DNA of 64,000 nucleotides from Epithemia pelagica (taxonomy: Eukaryota > Bacillariophyta > Bacillariophyceae > Surirellales > Surirellaceae). Of this stretch, positions 1-9,846 are shown piece by piece. The DNA is taken from the NCBI GenBank assembly GCA_946965045.2, contig OX337231.1:2728001-2792000 (forward strand), given 5' to 3'. How positions within the stretch are numbered: the first letter of the stretch is position 1; each line of letters opens with the position of its first letter. The position numbers and the translations under genes were made by a program. The notes beneath the pieces are model-generated. The model saw only the letters and a list, made by a program, of their open reading frames with translations. It made no database searches and had not been told where the DNA came from.

Positions 1-14
1 ATTGTTGCACTTAC

Positions 15-3000
15 CAGAAGCATGTGAGAGGAGTCCAGTGAGTGTACGAAGTTGGGCGGAAAGGCTGTTACTTGACGCTGTCGATGGATGGGATTGTCAT
101 CTGGGGTCTCTCGCAGTGCGACAGTTTGGCGAAGCGTCACAACGGTAGAATCTTTTTCGCGGCGATAAGGCTGGAACGCGGGTAAACCAATGGGTGAAAT
201 CCACGCCACAGGATATCCATGTTCCGATAGAAGACGGGCACAAGAGGTCAACCAGTTCATTGTCCCTCGCGCTCCTTGAAACAAATCGCCCATGACCTCC
301 ATGGTTGTTTTCGCTAGGTAACCACAAGCTTGGAAGATTTCTTTGTCCATGGCGTCTATGTCTTTCCCTTCTTCTTCGAGCTTTTCTTCAATCTTCTCTT
401 GGATTTGTGTTCGCGCCCCGATGTACGTGACTCCATATACACTGGTCATTACGGTTCGTTTCACGACACCACGATCAATCTTTCCATTCACGAGCTTTGC
501 TGCGTTGTTCTTGTTTAGTTCTTTTTGTTGGTCCTTTGATAGTTTTGATGGATCATTTACGTCAAAATCAAGCGATCGTTGAGCCTCCTCCGATACACGT
601 TTTATAACTTCATGCATCACTCCAATATATACATCTTGCGGCTTATCTGTTGCGCAGAGATTGACCGCCTTCCCCCCAACAACGTCGCGTCCAAGAGCCG
701 CATAGTGTTGCAAGCCGTTACAGGAGCCGTCCATGTGAACAGGCAATGAGCACATGTAGGATTCGGGATCACCGGAGTCGATTGCGTTAATGATCTCTGT
801 ACATGTCGCAAGTCCTTGGAATGGATCATCAAGTCCCATCCACCATCTCTCACCGCCAAATGGATCTTCCGCTGATTCTCGAACCTTAGCAATATTCTCT
901 TCAGTAAAAGCAGCACGTTCGTCGAACGTTACCTTGTCTTTTCCTCCCAAGTTTGCCAGATGAACCTTTAACCAGTAAAGCCCTTTCTTGCCCAATGGCT
1001 TTGCAGAAGCAAACGCAAGCATTCCTCTACAAAGGTCGGAGCCAACGTTGGACAAATGAGGTGGAACAGGGTAGGCTCGGCCTCGGAAGTCAACATTGTA
1101 CGGAAAGAAGATTTTGTCAAACTTTTCGAATTTTTCCGCTTGGTCAAGTTTCAGAATGGCAGAGCATCGCAGACTGTGCAAATCTCTATTTTTCTGTTGA
1201 AATCGACGATATTTTGCAAGTTCTTCTGTGTATCGCCTCAGGTTCTCAGCATGAGCCTTGAACTCAGGACTGTCTCGTTCTACGAATCCATCAATCTCTG
1301 GTCGGGTCGGTTTTTCCGGTAGGTCGAAATTTGTTTGTGTCGGGATATCACCAAGAGAAATGTTGTCGTCCCAACAACGCCTCGCAACTTCCAAAATCTT
1401 TGAGTTAATTTTCCATGGTACAGCACCCAGAACATTCAGGCCATCGAGAAGGGTGCTGAGATCCGAGTTGTCCAAAAGCTCACGCTGCATCTTACAGCCA
1501 TGAAAACGCATCAATTCAGTTTCAAGCAACAAGTACCCTCCCTCTGAAGCACTGGTCCATCTTGCTGGAGGTACCACCATTGGTTTATATCTCACAGATT
1601 CCCATGATATCCACTCAAGATCGTCTTTTGTAACGAGGTTGGCAAATGCCTCATTGACCGACACATATCCTTGCTTTTTCAATTGCTTGACCCATCGAAG
1701 TTCATGTTTGAAAGCAGGTTCGTCTTTTCCCTCCACCTTTACTGTTGTATTTTCAAGAAGTACATGTAATAGGGCCGTGCCTACCTGTATCTTTCGTTTG
1801 TCGGGCCAGCTGTCGGATTCTTCGAGCAAAAGTCGTGTCTTCCGTAAAGCATTTCGAAGGGCTGCTTCGTTCTTATGATTCACGCCAGGATCGTACTTGA
1901 TCATGTCTTTGAGAAAGTTTTCGAGGTTCGACCGGGCGTATGCTCTGTGTGCATTGATGGTTTTTGCTTGGTTTGTATCAGTGCTTTGGGGTTGGTCGTT
2001 GTCGTCCGTGTGGATGTTCTCCTCATCATCATCGCCGTCCGCATCAAACCCTAAATCTTTCTTTCTCTGTTTCTTCTCTAACATCTGTTGGTGTAAAAGC
2101 TTCTCAACGAGAACTTCTTCCTCCATCGCGGCCCCCAAACGTTTCGTTAGTTTGGCAAAGGTGACGCCATTATACTTTTCTCTCAGGCACATAACAAGAG
2201 CTTCCTTGGCTGTAATCACGGCCAGCTTTGACGGTGACAAGGCGCAGAGATAAGGGCCAAAGCAAGTTTCCGATCTCTCCATTTCACCTCTTGTTTTGGT
2301 GAGGTATTTCTGTTGCATTTTAGCAAATTCCGATTCTAGGATTGGGAACCATTTGACAACTTGGGCCTGGACCATTGGCATACTGCCCAAATCATCCCTT
2401 GATCGGGTCTTGTTCATAACGTCATTCAATTTTCTGGCACTTTCGTAATACGATTCGCACTCTAGCCATCTTTGATAGTTCTCTAGATCAGTGGTGTCTG
2501 GTTCAACTTCATTTTCAAAGTTCTTCACGAGCTCTGCCATTGACTTTTTCTCCGGAACAGCAGTTTCTCCGCTTGTTGTCTCCTCGACTTGCTCCATGTT
2601 CTCCATTTCTTGTTCCTCTTCCTCCTGCACTATATCGGATCCACCAAGCGCGTAGGTTGGGTCAATTGGATAGTCGTCCACCCATGATTCTTCCGGTGGT
2701 GGAACAACTTGTGGCGGTACCTCACTGGCTGTCGTTTGGCTGTATCGAAAATCAACCCTCTCATGGTAGTCCAAACTGTTGTCCAGGTTGTTGTGTACGG
2801 CAGAGGAGGCATAGGGATCCACTCTCAGGGCCGGATAGCTGCTTCGGGATGGTACGGTGAGATGCAGATTGCGGGAGTTACTGTTCATCACGGTTCTCGG
2901 TCTTCGCGTCGAAGGTGCGGGGGTGGTGGGAAAGCCATGAGTGCACGTTGTGCTAAATGTGGTAGTCGTTGTTGTCGTCGTCGGGCAGATGGCGGAAGAC

Positions 3001-3083
3001 TCGCTCTTGCGCAGTTGCTCATGGAGTGCGTGTATCCTTCCTCTTCGTGCAAGTATTCTTCTTCGCAACAGGGAGTTCATCAT
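15..3083 (-). CDS. POLRMT: Mitochondrial T7-type DNA-directed RNA polymerase, 3' end outside window
   Basis: Single-subunit RNA polymerase that transcribes the mitochondrial genome. I translated most of the frame and found no stop over 1023 codons from an ATG at 3083. The N-terminus (MMNSLLRRRILARRGR) is Arg-rich like a mitochondrial presequence, followed by a low-complexity Thr run. The polymerase core is clear: VDFRGRAYPVPPH, then LPVHMDGSCNGLQHYAALGRD with the first catalytic Asp, then RGVVKRTVMTSVYG (the O-helix Arg/Lys/Tyr region), then FPPNFVHSLDSSHM with the second catalytic Asp. Directly after HMLL the sequence reads GTAAGT, a strong 5' splice site, so the exon probably ends at 15 and a short C-terminal exon lies outside the window. 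Family members usually have about 1000-1300 residues, so little is missing. It is divergent from the CRAL-TRIO gene, with 388 bp between the starts. Confidence 0.93.
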
Positions 3084-3471
3084 GGTTGTGTTCTTGGTCT
3101 CTGATCTTCTTCACAGCCAATCTTCACTCACCCTTGTCGGTCTCGCTCTTGGATCTTCGATTCTTTTCGGATTTTACGGCGATAGCTTAGATTTCAGAAC
3201 ATCTGTCGGTATGCGAGACCACATAGAGAATGTGGTGGCCTCCACCGAAGAAAAGCGACGCACAGACGCAAATGCGTCTGTAAGGCGTACGATATCTACG
3301 TGTATCTTTCCCATCGAACTTCATAGCGAGAATAGTTGACGCAAAATTCTCGACGAATGAGAAAATGATGAAGAAATCTGTTTGAGACGGTTGGTTCATC
3401 ATCCTGTTATATATCTCTAATCCCTCGACCACAAAGAACGCATTCAAGAAAGCAGCAAACGAAAGTGTACA
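3084..3471. other. Intergenic, divergent promoter region
   Basis: Spacer between the mitochondrial RNA polymerase gene (minus) and the CRAL-TRIO gene (plus). Short open frames here overlap each other and look like none of the neighbouring proteins. I see no RNA gene, repeat or clear TATA box. It presumably holds both promoters. Confidence 0.5.
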
Positions 3472-4536
3472 ATGTCAGACGATGATTTGGACGAAGCAGT
3501 GATCTTCAGTGGAAGCTCCAGCAAATCCGAAGAAGATCCAACCGCAGAAGAGGAGGAAGATGCCACCGCCGCCGAGGCCCAGGATGAGGATGGAACAACG
3601 ACTGAGCCTCGCTTTGCTCAAACAGAATCATTGGGGCCTGGACCAAATCGCTTTGCTGCAAAAGGCGAACGTCCAATCAGCGAACAGATTGCTTCTCTCT
3701 CGCCGGAGGAACGTGAATGTTACAACAGTTTAAGAATACGCTGGAAAGCCTTGCACCCGGATCGACCCTATTCGGATGAAATGTACCTTAGATTTGCCAG
3801 ATGCAGTCCTGGAAAGACCAAATTCAACGAAAAGACGGCGTGGAGAGTCATGAACCGATTTGATCGACGCTACCTGGTGTTAACTGCCTCCAGACTCGAA
3901 TCGCAACTTCTAAGTAAGGTACGGCTTGGTGTTTTTTGGGGTAGTTGCATTTTGCATGCAAACCAGAAACATCTGAAAATCTGCTTATTCTGCCTTGCTC
4001 AGACTCTGTTTCCAGTTCCAGGTCTCTCCACGAAAGAAGGCCATGACGTGTTTTATATGCGCGCTTCGCGATACTTCCCCCGCCAAACATCCACCAGAGC
4101 GATCATTGACAATCTCGCTTACTGTATGACAACCATGGTGGAAAAGGAAAAAGCGTGCGCCGAGGGTATCGCCTTTTTGGCGTATATGAATGACTGGAAA
4201 ATGAAGAACTTTGCTCCGGATTACTTTGTCCAATTCATGAGGACCTTGCAAGGACGTATTCCGGTCCGAGTTCGACTTTTCTTGATTGTTAACCCACCAA
4301 AATTCTTTGACCGCGTATGGATGATCATCAAACCTTTGCTGTTAAAAGAATTTCAAAATAAGGTACGCATGGTCCAAGAAGAGAACCTTGGTGACTTCTT
4401 GATGGACACGTATACAGATTTCCTGCCGGATGACATGGCCAGTGGCACTCAGCCTGCCGATTTAATGGTGAGCGACTTTGTGACGTATAGGAAACATGTG
4501 GAAGGCAACAACCGACTCATTGGACTACAAGATTAA
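3472..4536 (+). CDS. CRAL-TRIO (Sec14-like) lipid-binding domain protein
   Basis: The continuous frame gives 354 residues. The first 75 are strongly acidic and probably disordered. Residues about 80-150 resemble the helical CRAL-TRIO N-terminal region. The core shows DVFYMRASRYFP, an EGIAFLAYMNDWKMKNF stretch and then RLFLIVNPPKFFDRVWMIIKPLL, typical of Sec14-family proteins that bind and exchange phosphoinositides or other hydrophobic ligands. An 84-nt stretch (3919-4002) begins AAG|GTACGG and ends TTGCTCAG|ACT. It has a length divisible by 3, no stop, and breaks the domain, so it is probably an in-frame intron. Splicing it would give about 326 residues and join LLSK to TLFPVPG. The ligand cannot be told from sequence. 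Confidence 0.82.
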   Translation: MSDDDLDEAVIFSGSSSKSEEDPTAEEEEDATAAEAQDEDGTTTEPRFAQTESLGPGPNRFAAKGERPISEQIASLSPEERECYNSLRIRWKALHPDRPYSDEMYLRFARCSPGKTKFNEKTAWRVMNRFDRRYLVLTASRLESQLLSKVRLGVFWGSCILHANQKHLKICLFCLAQTLFPVPGLSTKEGHDVFYMRASRYFPRQTSTRAIIDNLAYCMTTMVEKEKACAEGIAFLAYMNDWKMKNFAPDYFVQFMRTLQGRIPVRVRLFLIVNPPKFFDRVWMIIKPLLLKEFQNKVRMVQEENLGDFLMDTYTDFLPDDMASGTQPADLMVSDFVTYRKHVEGNNRLIGLQD

Positions 4537-4588
4537 GAAAAGAAATAACTTGCCAATCAACAGGTATTTCTACAACTAGTCAAAGGCT

Positions 4589-5880
4589 TCACCTACGGGT
4601 TCGTCTCCGCTTTTTCCTCTTTACCACAACCGGCCGATGAGGTGCCGAGTATCGATTGTTTTCCAGTTTATCCGACTTGGCAGACCACGGGGTAGCTGGC
4701 TCAGCATATCGTGGATCAATGGGGTTTACATTGGCCATGTAATCGTCCCATACATCCTCATCGTTTGTATCAATACCCCAGATTGGATCCTGGAACGACC
4801 ACAAGTAGTCCAACTTGTAGAATTTTCTTGCTCGCTCCGTTTGAATATGAACTACATAGTTTTGGCAATCGACAAGCATCCAAACCTCATCCGGGTCACG
4901 AGGGTTCCCCTGGGGCCCTTCAATGGCACTGGGAACCCCGACTTCCTGGAGTTTGCGATTGCGAAGTTCATGAACCAACTGTGAACCAAGCTGACCCAAA
5001 TGTCGATGCGAAGGTGCGGTTGCAATAATTTGACTGTGTCGTAGGACTTTTGTTAGGTGGGAGGTCTCTCTCATTGACATTCTGCGTGGCAAAGGACTGA
5101 AGGAAATACGTACCCCATTATCCCTCCCATGCGAGGTTTCTTCGGATCGTCCATAAGCGTCACAATGTCTTGACCACCATATGCATCCAACACAGCTGCA
5201 ATTTCTTTTCGAGTCAAAAGCGTGTGATGTTTAATAGGAATCACAACCTTTCGATTTCCAGTGTTAGGATCACCAACGCTGTAAAGTGACTCTGGTATAT
5301 TACCCAGAGTGGGCACACCGGTAAGAGTCTCTCGACGAGTCTTCATCCAATCTACAGTAGCTGGCGTAGAACTTTCCTTACTAACATTCATGGCTTTGCG
5401 ATCTTCTTCTTTGAGAGCCTCGTATTCTTTTTGAAGTCGTTGGGATTCCAAGGTATCTTCGTCATGAATGGAATCCGAATTTCCGACTAAACTAGTGGTT
5501 TTCCCTCTGTCACCCACCAACGGCTGATTGGGTGGAATCCAGTCCGTGTTGACATTGTCGTCGTCATTTGCGTTGTCTTGAGTATCATTGTCTGTGGTGG
5601 TATCTTTCCCAGAAGCTCCAGGCACAGAAGAGGAAGACGAAGAACTTGTACTAGACAATAAACGGCATTGGATGTCGCACCGAAATGAAGCAATCAGAGG
5701 GGAAGTCAACCTTTTTATCGGGCTTCTACCAAGAGAAGACTGATCCCAAATTTTTGGGAGACAGATGGTGTGGTAGGAGGCTTCCGTAGTTTTACGAATC
5801 CGTGAGCCACTGACCGAGACTCTACAGCTCGATGTAAGAGACTTGGTGCCTTTGGATGATAAGTGGTACAAATTCTTCAT
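4589..5880 (-). CDS. Iojap/RsfS-family ribosome silencing factor, organellar
   Basis: Two exons: 5880-5114 and 5033-4589, with an 80-nt intron (5113-5034) that starts GTACGT, carries a CCTAAC branch-like motif and ends CACAG. The joined frame has 403 residues. The N-terminal 100 residues are Ser/Arg-rich, as in an organelle presequence. The C-terminal half carries the Iojap fold: EIAAVLDAYGGQDIVTL, then IIATAPSHRHLGQLGSQL, then WMLVDCQNYVVHIQTERARK and FYKLDYLW. Members of this family (bacterial RsfS, human MALSU1, plant Iojap) bind uL14 of the large subunit and prevent subunit joining, or help assembly, in mitochondria or plastids. Which organelle applies here is not decided by the sequence. 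A 32-nt alternative intron in the same place is too short to favour. Confidence 0.88.
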
Positions 5881-6084
5881 AACTGTCTCTATTCGAGGCC
5901 TAGAAATGGCACCTTGCCGAATGGTTCATGGACATGGAACTCTTTTCTGGTTGGCGGTGATGGAATAATCCGTAATGGAGTTATGGAGAAGAAAAAGATA
6001 CCATCTGTGGAAGTGGGGGGGGCTCCTCAGGTGTGGTGTCCCTGTTTGGGGGCGAACATGCATCAAGACTCCATCTACATCTAC

Positions 6085-6104
6085 GGCGCTGTTACCCAAC
6101 AAAT
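6085..6104. repeat. Left terminal inverted repeat
   Basis: Twenty bases that match the reverse complement of 11832-11851 without mismatch. With two mismatches the similarity continues about five more bases inward. The preceding bases are CTAC. Confidence 0.75.
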
Positions 6105-7442
6105 TGCGCATTCCACAAATGGACGAGTCGCATTTTCGTTTGTAATTTGTCCGATTTCACACCCCATCGTTCGTTCCTAGCGTTGAATTTCCTAACGAGT
6201 TATCATTTCCTATCGTTTTGTTTTCGAAAAAAAATTTATGTGTCCGTCTCAGGTATCGTCCTCATACGCCTCCTCCATGATGCCGTTGATGACGGCCTTC
6301 TGCAGATACATCGTACAAATAGTCATATCGACAATGGCAATGGTAGGACCGCACCAATTCATGACTTTTCCATTGAAAACTCTCCATCCAAAATTTGACA
6401 CCATCGTTCAGAAATCGTCCCCCGTCTCTCATTTTTGTCCCCCGAAGGCATATTTGCGACCCTTCTGCGATTATGTCCCATTAGTCGATTTGTCGAATGG
6501 CGTAGGTCAATATGTCGGATTTGTGTCAGACACATCGCACATCTTGTCAAAATTGGCCATTTTACGCCCCATTTGTCTTCTACAAATTACAAATGAATTT
6601 TCATGAGTCAAAATGCATACTACAAATTGACTATTACACGTGTAAGCCCGACATGCCTTCATTAAGACCATATTTTTGTCTATATTTTCATTTAATACTT
6701 ATTTCAAACATAAAACCAAGCTGGGAATTCTCATATAAACTCATTCTTCATTGTACGAATCTTCATTCTTCCGATAAAGATTTCCTTATTTCACCCCGAT
6801 ATGAATTCATTGGTCCCAGACTACAATAGTGATTATCTGTACATTTTCTAAATTAATGCCCATACTTCTCTACGTAACCATATCCATCTATGAATGAATG
6901 AAATATGGCCAACTACTCTCATTTCTTGTGTAGTCCTTTCAATATCCACTATATATGAGGATAATATGTTTATATATCGTGATTGACAGCGCTGTCACAC
7001 CGTCACACCATGGCAGGCTTCATTTTTCCCAACACACACCTCTCCTGATTACTGTTACAACCAAAACAACACTCTCTCTCTTTTCCTTGCTGAAAGCACT
7101 CCGTACCTATACTTCCCATTCTTCTTGCTCTATCTTCTGAGATTGCTAAGGTATGAGTATATTCCTTCCCTTTTCTCCTTTTCTGTGCTATTTCTCATTT
7201 ATCATGCCGTTTGCATCTGTCAACTTTGTCTGTTTCTACTATCCTGTTGTTGGAATTCCTTTCCTTTCAAGAAGTTGACACGTCATTCTTTTGGTAGGAT
7301 ACGACAGTGTGGTAGCTCTGCCATTGAATTACGTTCTGTTTCTACTTTCCTGTTGGTGGAATTCGTTTCCTTTCAAGTTGATACGTAATTCTGTTGGTGG
7401 GAGACGACAGTGTGGTAGCTCTGCCGCAGAATTACGTTCCTC
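6105..7442. other. Left subterminal and 5' region of the TIR element
   Basis: AT-rich stretch of 1.3 kb without a convincing gene. Positions 6395-6580 hold many short variants of GATTTGTC, TTGTCC and GTCAATATGTC, resembling subterminal repeats. The variants GTCCGACAAATTG and TGCCTCAAG return as the coding minisatellite downstream. The last part (7060-7230) is pyrimidine-rich and may be a promoter or 5' leader. Confidence 0.45.
7231..7440. repeat. Tandem duplication of about 105 bp
   Basis: Two adjacent copies, 7231-7336 and 7337-7440. Both begin TGTTTCTACT and contain a CCTTTCAAG block and the shared stretch CGACAGTGTGGTAGCTCTGCC. They differ at scattered bases and a small indel. They lie just upstream of the coding minisatellite. 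Confidence 0.75.
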
Positions 7443-7460
7443 ATGCCAAGGAAAAAAAGG

Positions 7461-8035
7461 AAACATATTGCCTCAAGAAACTGACAAATCTCCAAATCGT
7501 CCCAAGTGTCCGACATATTGCCTCAAGAAACTGACAAATCGCCCCAAGTGTCCGACATATTGCCTCAAGAAACAGACAAATCGCCCAAAGTGTCCGACGA
7601 ATCGCCCTTAGAATCTCACGGATTGTCTCATGAGTCCAACTTATTGCCTAGAGCGTCAGACAAATCGACCCAGGCGTCCAACGTATTGCCTCAGAAGTCC
7701 GACATATCACCCCAAGTGTCCGGCATATCGCCTCAAAAAACAGACAAATCGCCCCAAATGTCTGACAAATGGCCTCAAGAAACAGACAAATTGGCCCAAA
7801 TGTCTGACAAGTTACCACTTAGTTCGGACAAATCGCCCCAAGTTTCTAACAAATTGCTTCAAGAATCAGACAAAACACCCAAAGTGATCGACAAATTGCC
7901 CCAGATGTCGGACAAACTGCACCAAGTGTCCAACGTATTGCCTCAAGAGTCGGACAAATTGCCTTGTGAGTCCAACAAATTGCCTCCTAAGTCGGACAAA
8001 TTGACCAAAGTGTTGGGCAAGTCGTCTCAAGATCA
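7461..8035 (+). repeat. Coding minisatellite, degenerate units of about 20-42 bp
   Basis: Repeated variants of CTCAAGAAACTGACAAATCG followed by CCCCAAGTGTCCGACATATTG. In frame they encode the N-terminal low-complexity part of the Ulp1-like protein, with about 11-residue units such as LPQESDK-SPQVSD. The first copy, before 7490, is out of frame with the rest because of an 8-nt difference in spacing. Confidence 0.85.
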
Positions 8036-9846
8036 CAACAAAGTGGTGTCTGGAGAAGAGATTGTTATCATGCCTTCACCACAGCCTTCTGATCGACGGC
8101 ATCTGAAGACAATTCCACTGGCCAATGCGTACCAACAAATTATTGCATCAGGTAGTTTTGTCGGTGCAAATAGGAAAGACAAATTCATTGTTTGTCACCT
8201 TACTTGCAAAGATTGTTCTTGTGGTCAATCGACCAAAGTACTTCAAGTCCCATCGGGTCAATGTCTCCAGCATTACTTTTCAGATCGTTCTCAAAAGTGG
8301 CTACCGCATTCGTTGGTACACAGCTTCGGCACATTGGTAGAGCACTACTTTCACAACAGGACTATACTGTTCCATAATTCAACAGCAAACTATTCGAAAG
8401 CAGATCTTTCAGAAATGAGAAAGTGGAAGATGAAGACATATAATTTGAAAGATCAAGATCCCTACGTTAAAGAGATTATTTCTCTTGGTTTTGGCAAAAG
8501 CCATTATGTTGTAATCCACATCGATATCGACAAGAAAAAAATTGATGTCTATGATGGAATGTTGGGGGGAAACGATCTTTCACTGTGGAACAAGAGTGCT
8601 CTGGCGACTTTATGGTATTACGAATTCCTACAGCAAGCAGACAGTAATGTGCGTCCAGTCCATTGCTTGCAGACAGATGACAGCCACTCATCGTCTGCCT
8701 TTTGGACGATTGCATATGATACAATAAATAACGAGGGTAGGCTGCTTAGGGCACGAGTGCCGTTACAGCTGTTGGCGCACGAGTGCATGCAGCTGTCCAA
8801 AAGGATTTGCACTCCTGTGGAGTCCTTGCTTCTTTGAGTATTATGTATTTAATGAGGCCTGTATTGAAAAATCTCTCGAAAAGGAAAGATCTACATCCAC
8901 CAACACGTTCCGAAGATACTTGGCGATCCACAGTCGGAAACATATTCGAGAAAATAATCATCAAAGCATGGAAAAATCTCAATTCTGCATTACGGCAGAA
9001 GTTCCATGAGGAATATACATCGGTCGGTCAGACGTCGTTGAGAGAGCAATATTTGAATTATCTATCTGGTTTCATGGACACAGAAAAAACTGAAGAACCA
9101 ACACGTCGCTCGCAAAGAAACCAATCCAAGAAGTAAGTTGTTCTCCTTCCATTCCATTTGCTCTATAGTAATACTCAGATGTACGTGGATGTAATTGTAG
9201 TTTTCTTATGATAGACGATACGACAGAAAGGCAATATACTCGATATGAAAATATATCCACTCGCCAGGCGGAACAACGAAGACAAGCGACCAAAATGATA
9301 AGGATGAACCAGCAAGCTGGATTCCGAGTTTCCGTTGGAGACGCTGTAGCCCTGTTTCCTGACCCTCGAGATCGTGCAAACCAGAGCCGCCATGGAATAC
9401 ACTGCCTTGTTTTTGCGGTCTCTCACAGTTTGCAACCATCTGTTAGATTGGTACTGCCTGAAGGGATTATAGGAGATAAACGAACAAGAACACCAACATG
9501 GTATGCACGGGACACGTACAGTGTTATTCATTCTTCTTCACCAATGGGCAAAGCACGTCGAGATTTACAGAAACAGATTATTGACAAAACATTTGATCCC
9601 ACTAAAATGGCTTCTTTGTCGATCCGTGACGCTCATCGAATCGCAAATAGTCAGGAAGGACAGTTGAAAACGAAATGACGTACTACTAAGAGTTATGGCA
9701 CTGGATGTTCTTGTAAAGCAAGCAGTTCTCAATGTACGACGAACAACTGTGGGTGCAGGAAGAAAAATCAGGCTTGTGACGCAAGCTGCAAATGTAGTGA
9801 AAACAGGTGTATGAATCGGAATTTCCATCAACTTCCAGGGGTTTGA
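7506..9846 (+). CDS. Ulp1-like (C48) protease with repeat N-terminus and CXC cysteine-rich tail; reading frame interrupted
   Basis: The first part (to 8837) has about 170 residues of SDK/LPQ repeats and then a domain with HYVVIHIDIDKK (His) and DVYDGMLGG (Asp), as in Ulp1/SENP proteases. Forty-six residues after the Asp the same frame reads QTDDSHSSSAFWTIAYD, where a Cys would be expected. A second candidate, VQKDLHSCGVLASL, lies in another frame at about 8795-8835 and runs on to 9132. A GTAAGT intron (9133-9200) then joins the next exon, which meets an in-frame TGA at 9676. Past it the same frame encodes a nine-Cys CXC (tesmin/TSO1-like) motif up to TGA at 9844. No ATG start is clear: the open frame begins at GTG, and the nearest upstream in-frame ATG (7443) is cut by a TGA at 7482. 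It is either a decayed gene or one needing recoding or unusual splicing. Confidence 0.5.

Noticed and set aside
97-3104. Many short open frames on both strands at the left end
   Set aside because: They are shadows of the long mitochondrial RNA polymerase frame, which stays open from 3083 to the window edge region.
5082-5113. A 32-nt intron in the Iojap gene
   Set aside because: It is in frame (GTACGT to CACGCAG) but too short for spliceosomal removal. An 80-nt intron with a branch-like motif joins the domain better.
8737-8768. A 32-nt intron restoring the Ulp1 catalytic Cys frame
   Set aside because: It would join the frames, but the length is too small and a local duplication explains the shift as well. 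Left unresolved.
9676-9678. Selenocysteine as the meaning of the in-frame UGA codons
   Set aside because: Diatoms do make selenoproteins, but the UGAs sit at domain borders rather than in redox motifs and I see no SECIS-like structure. Kept only as an alternative to test.
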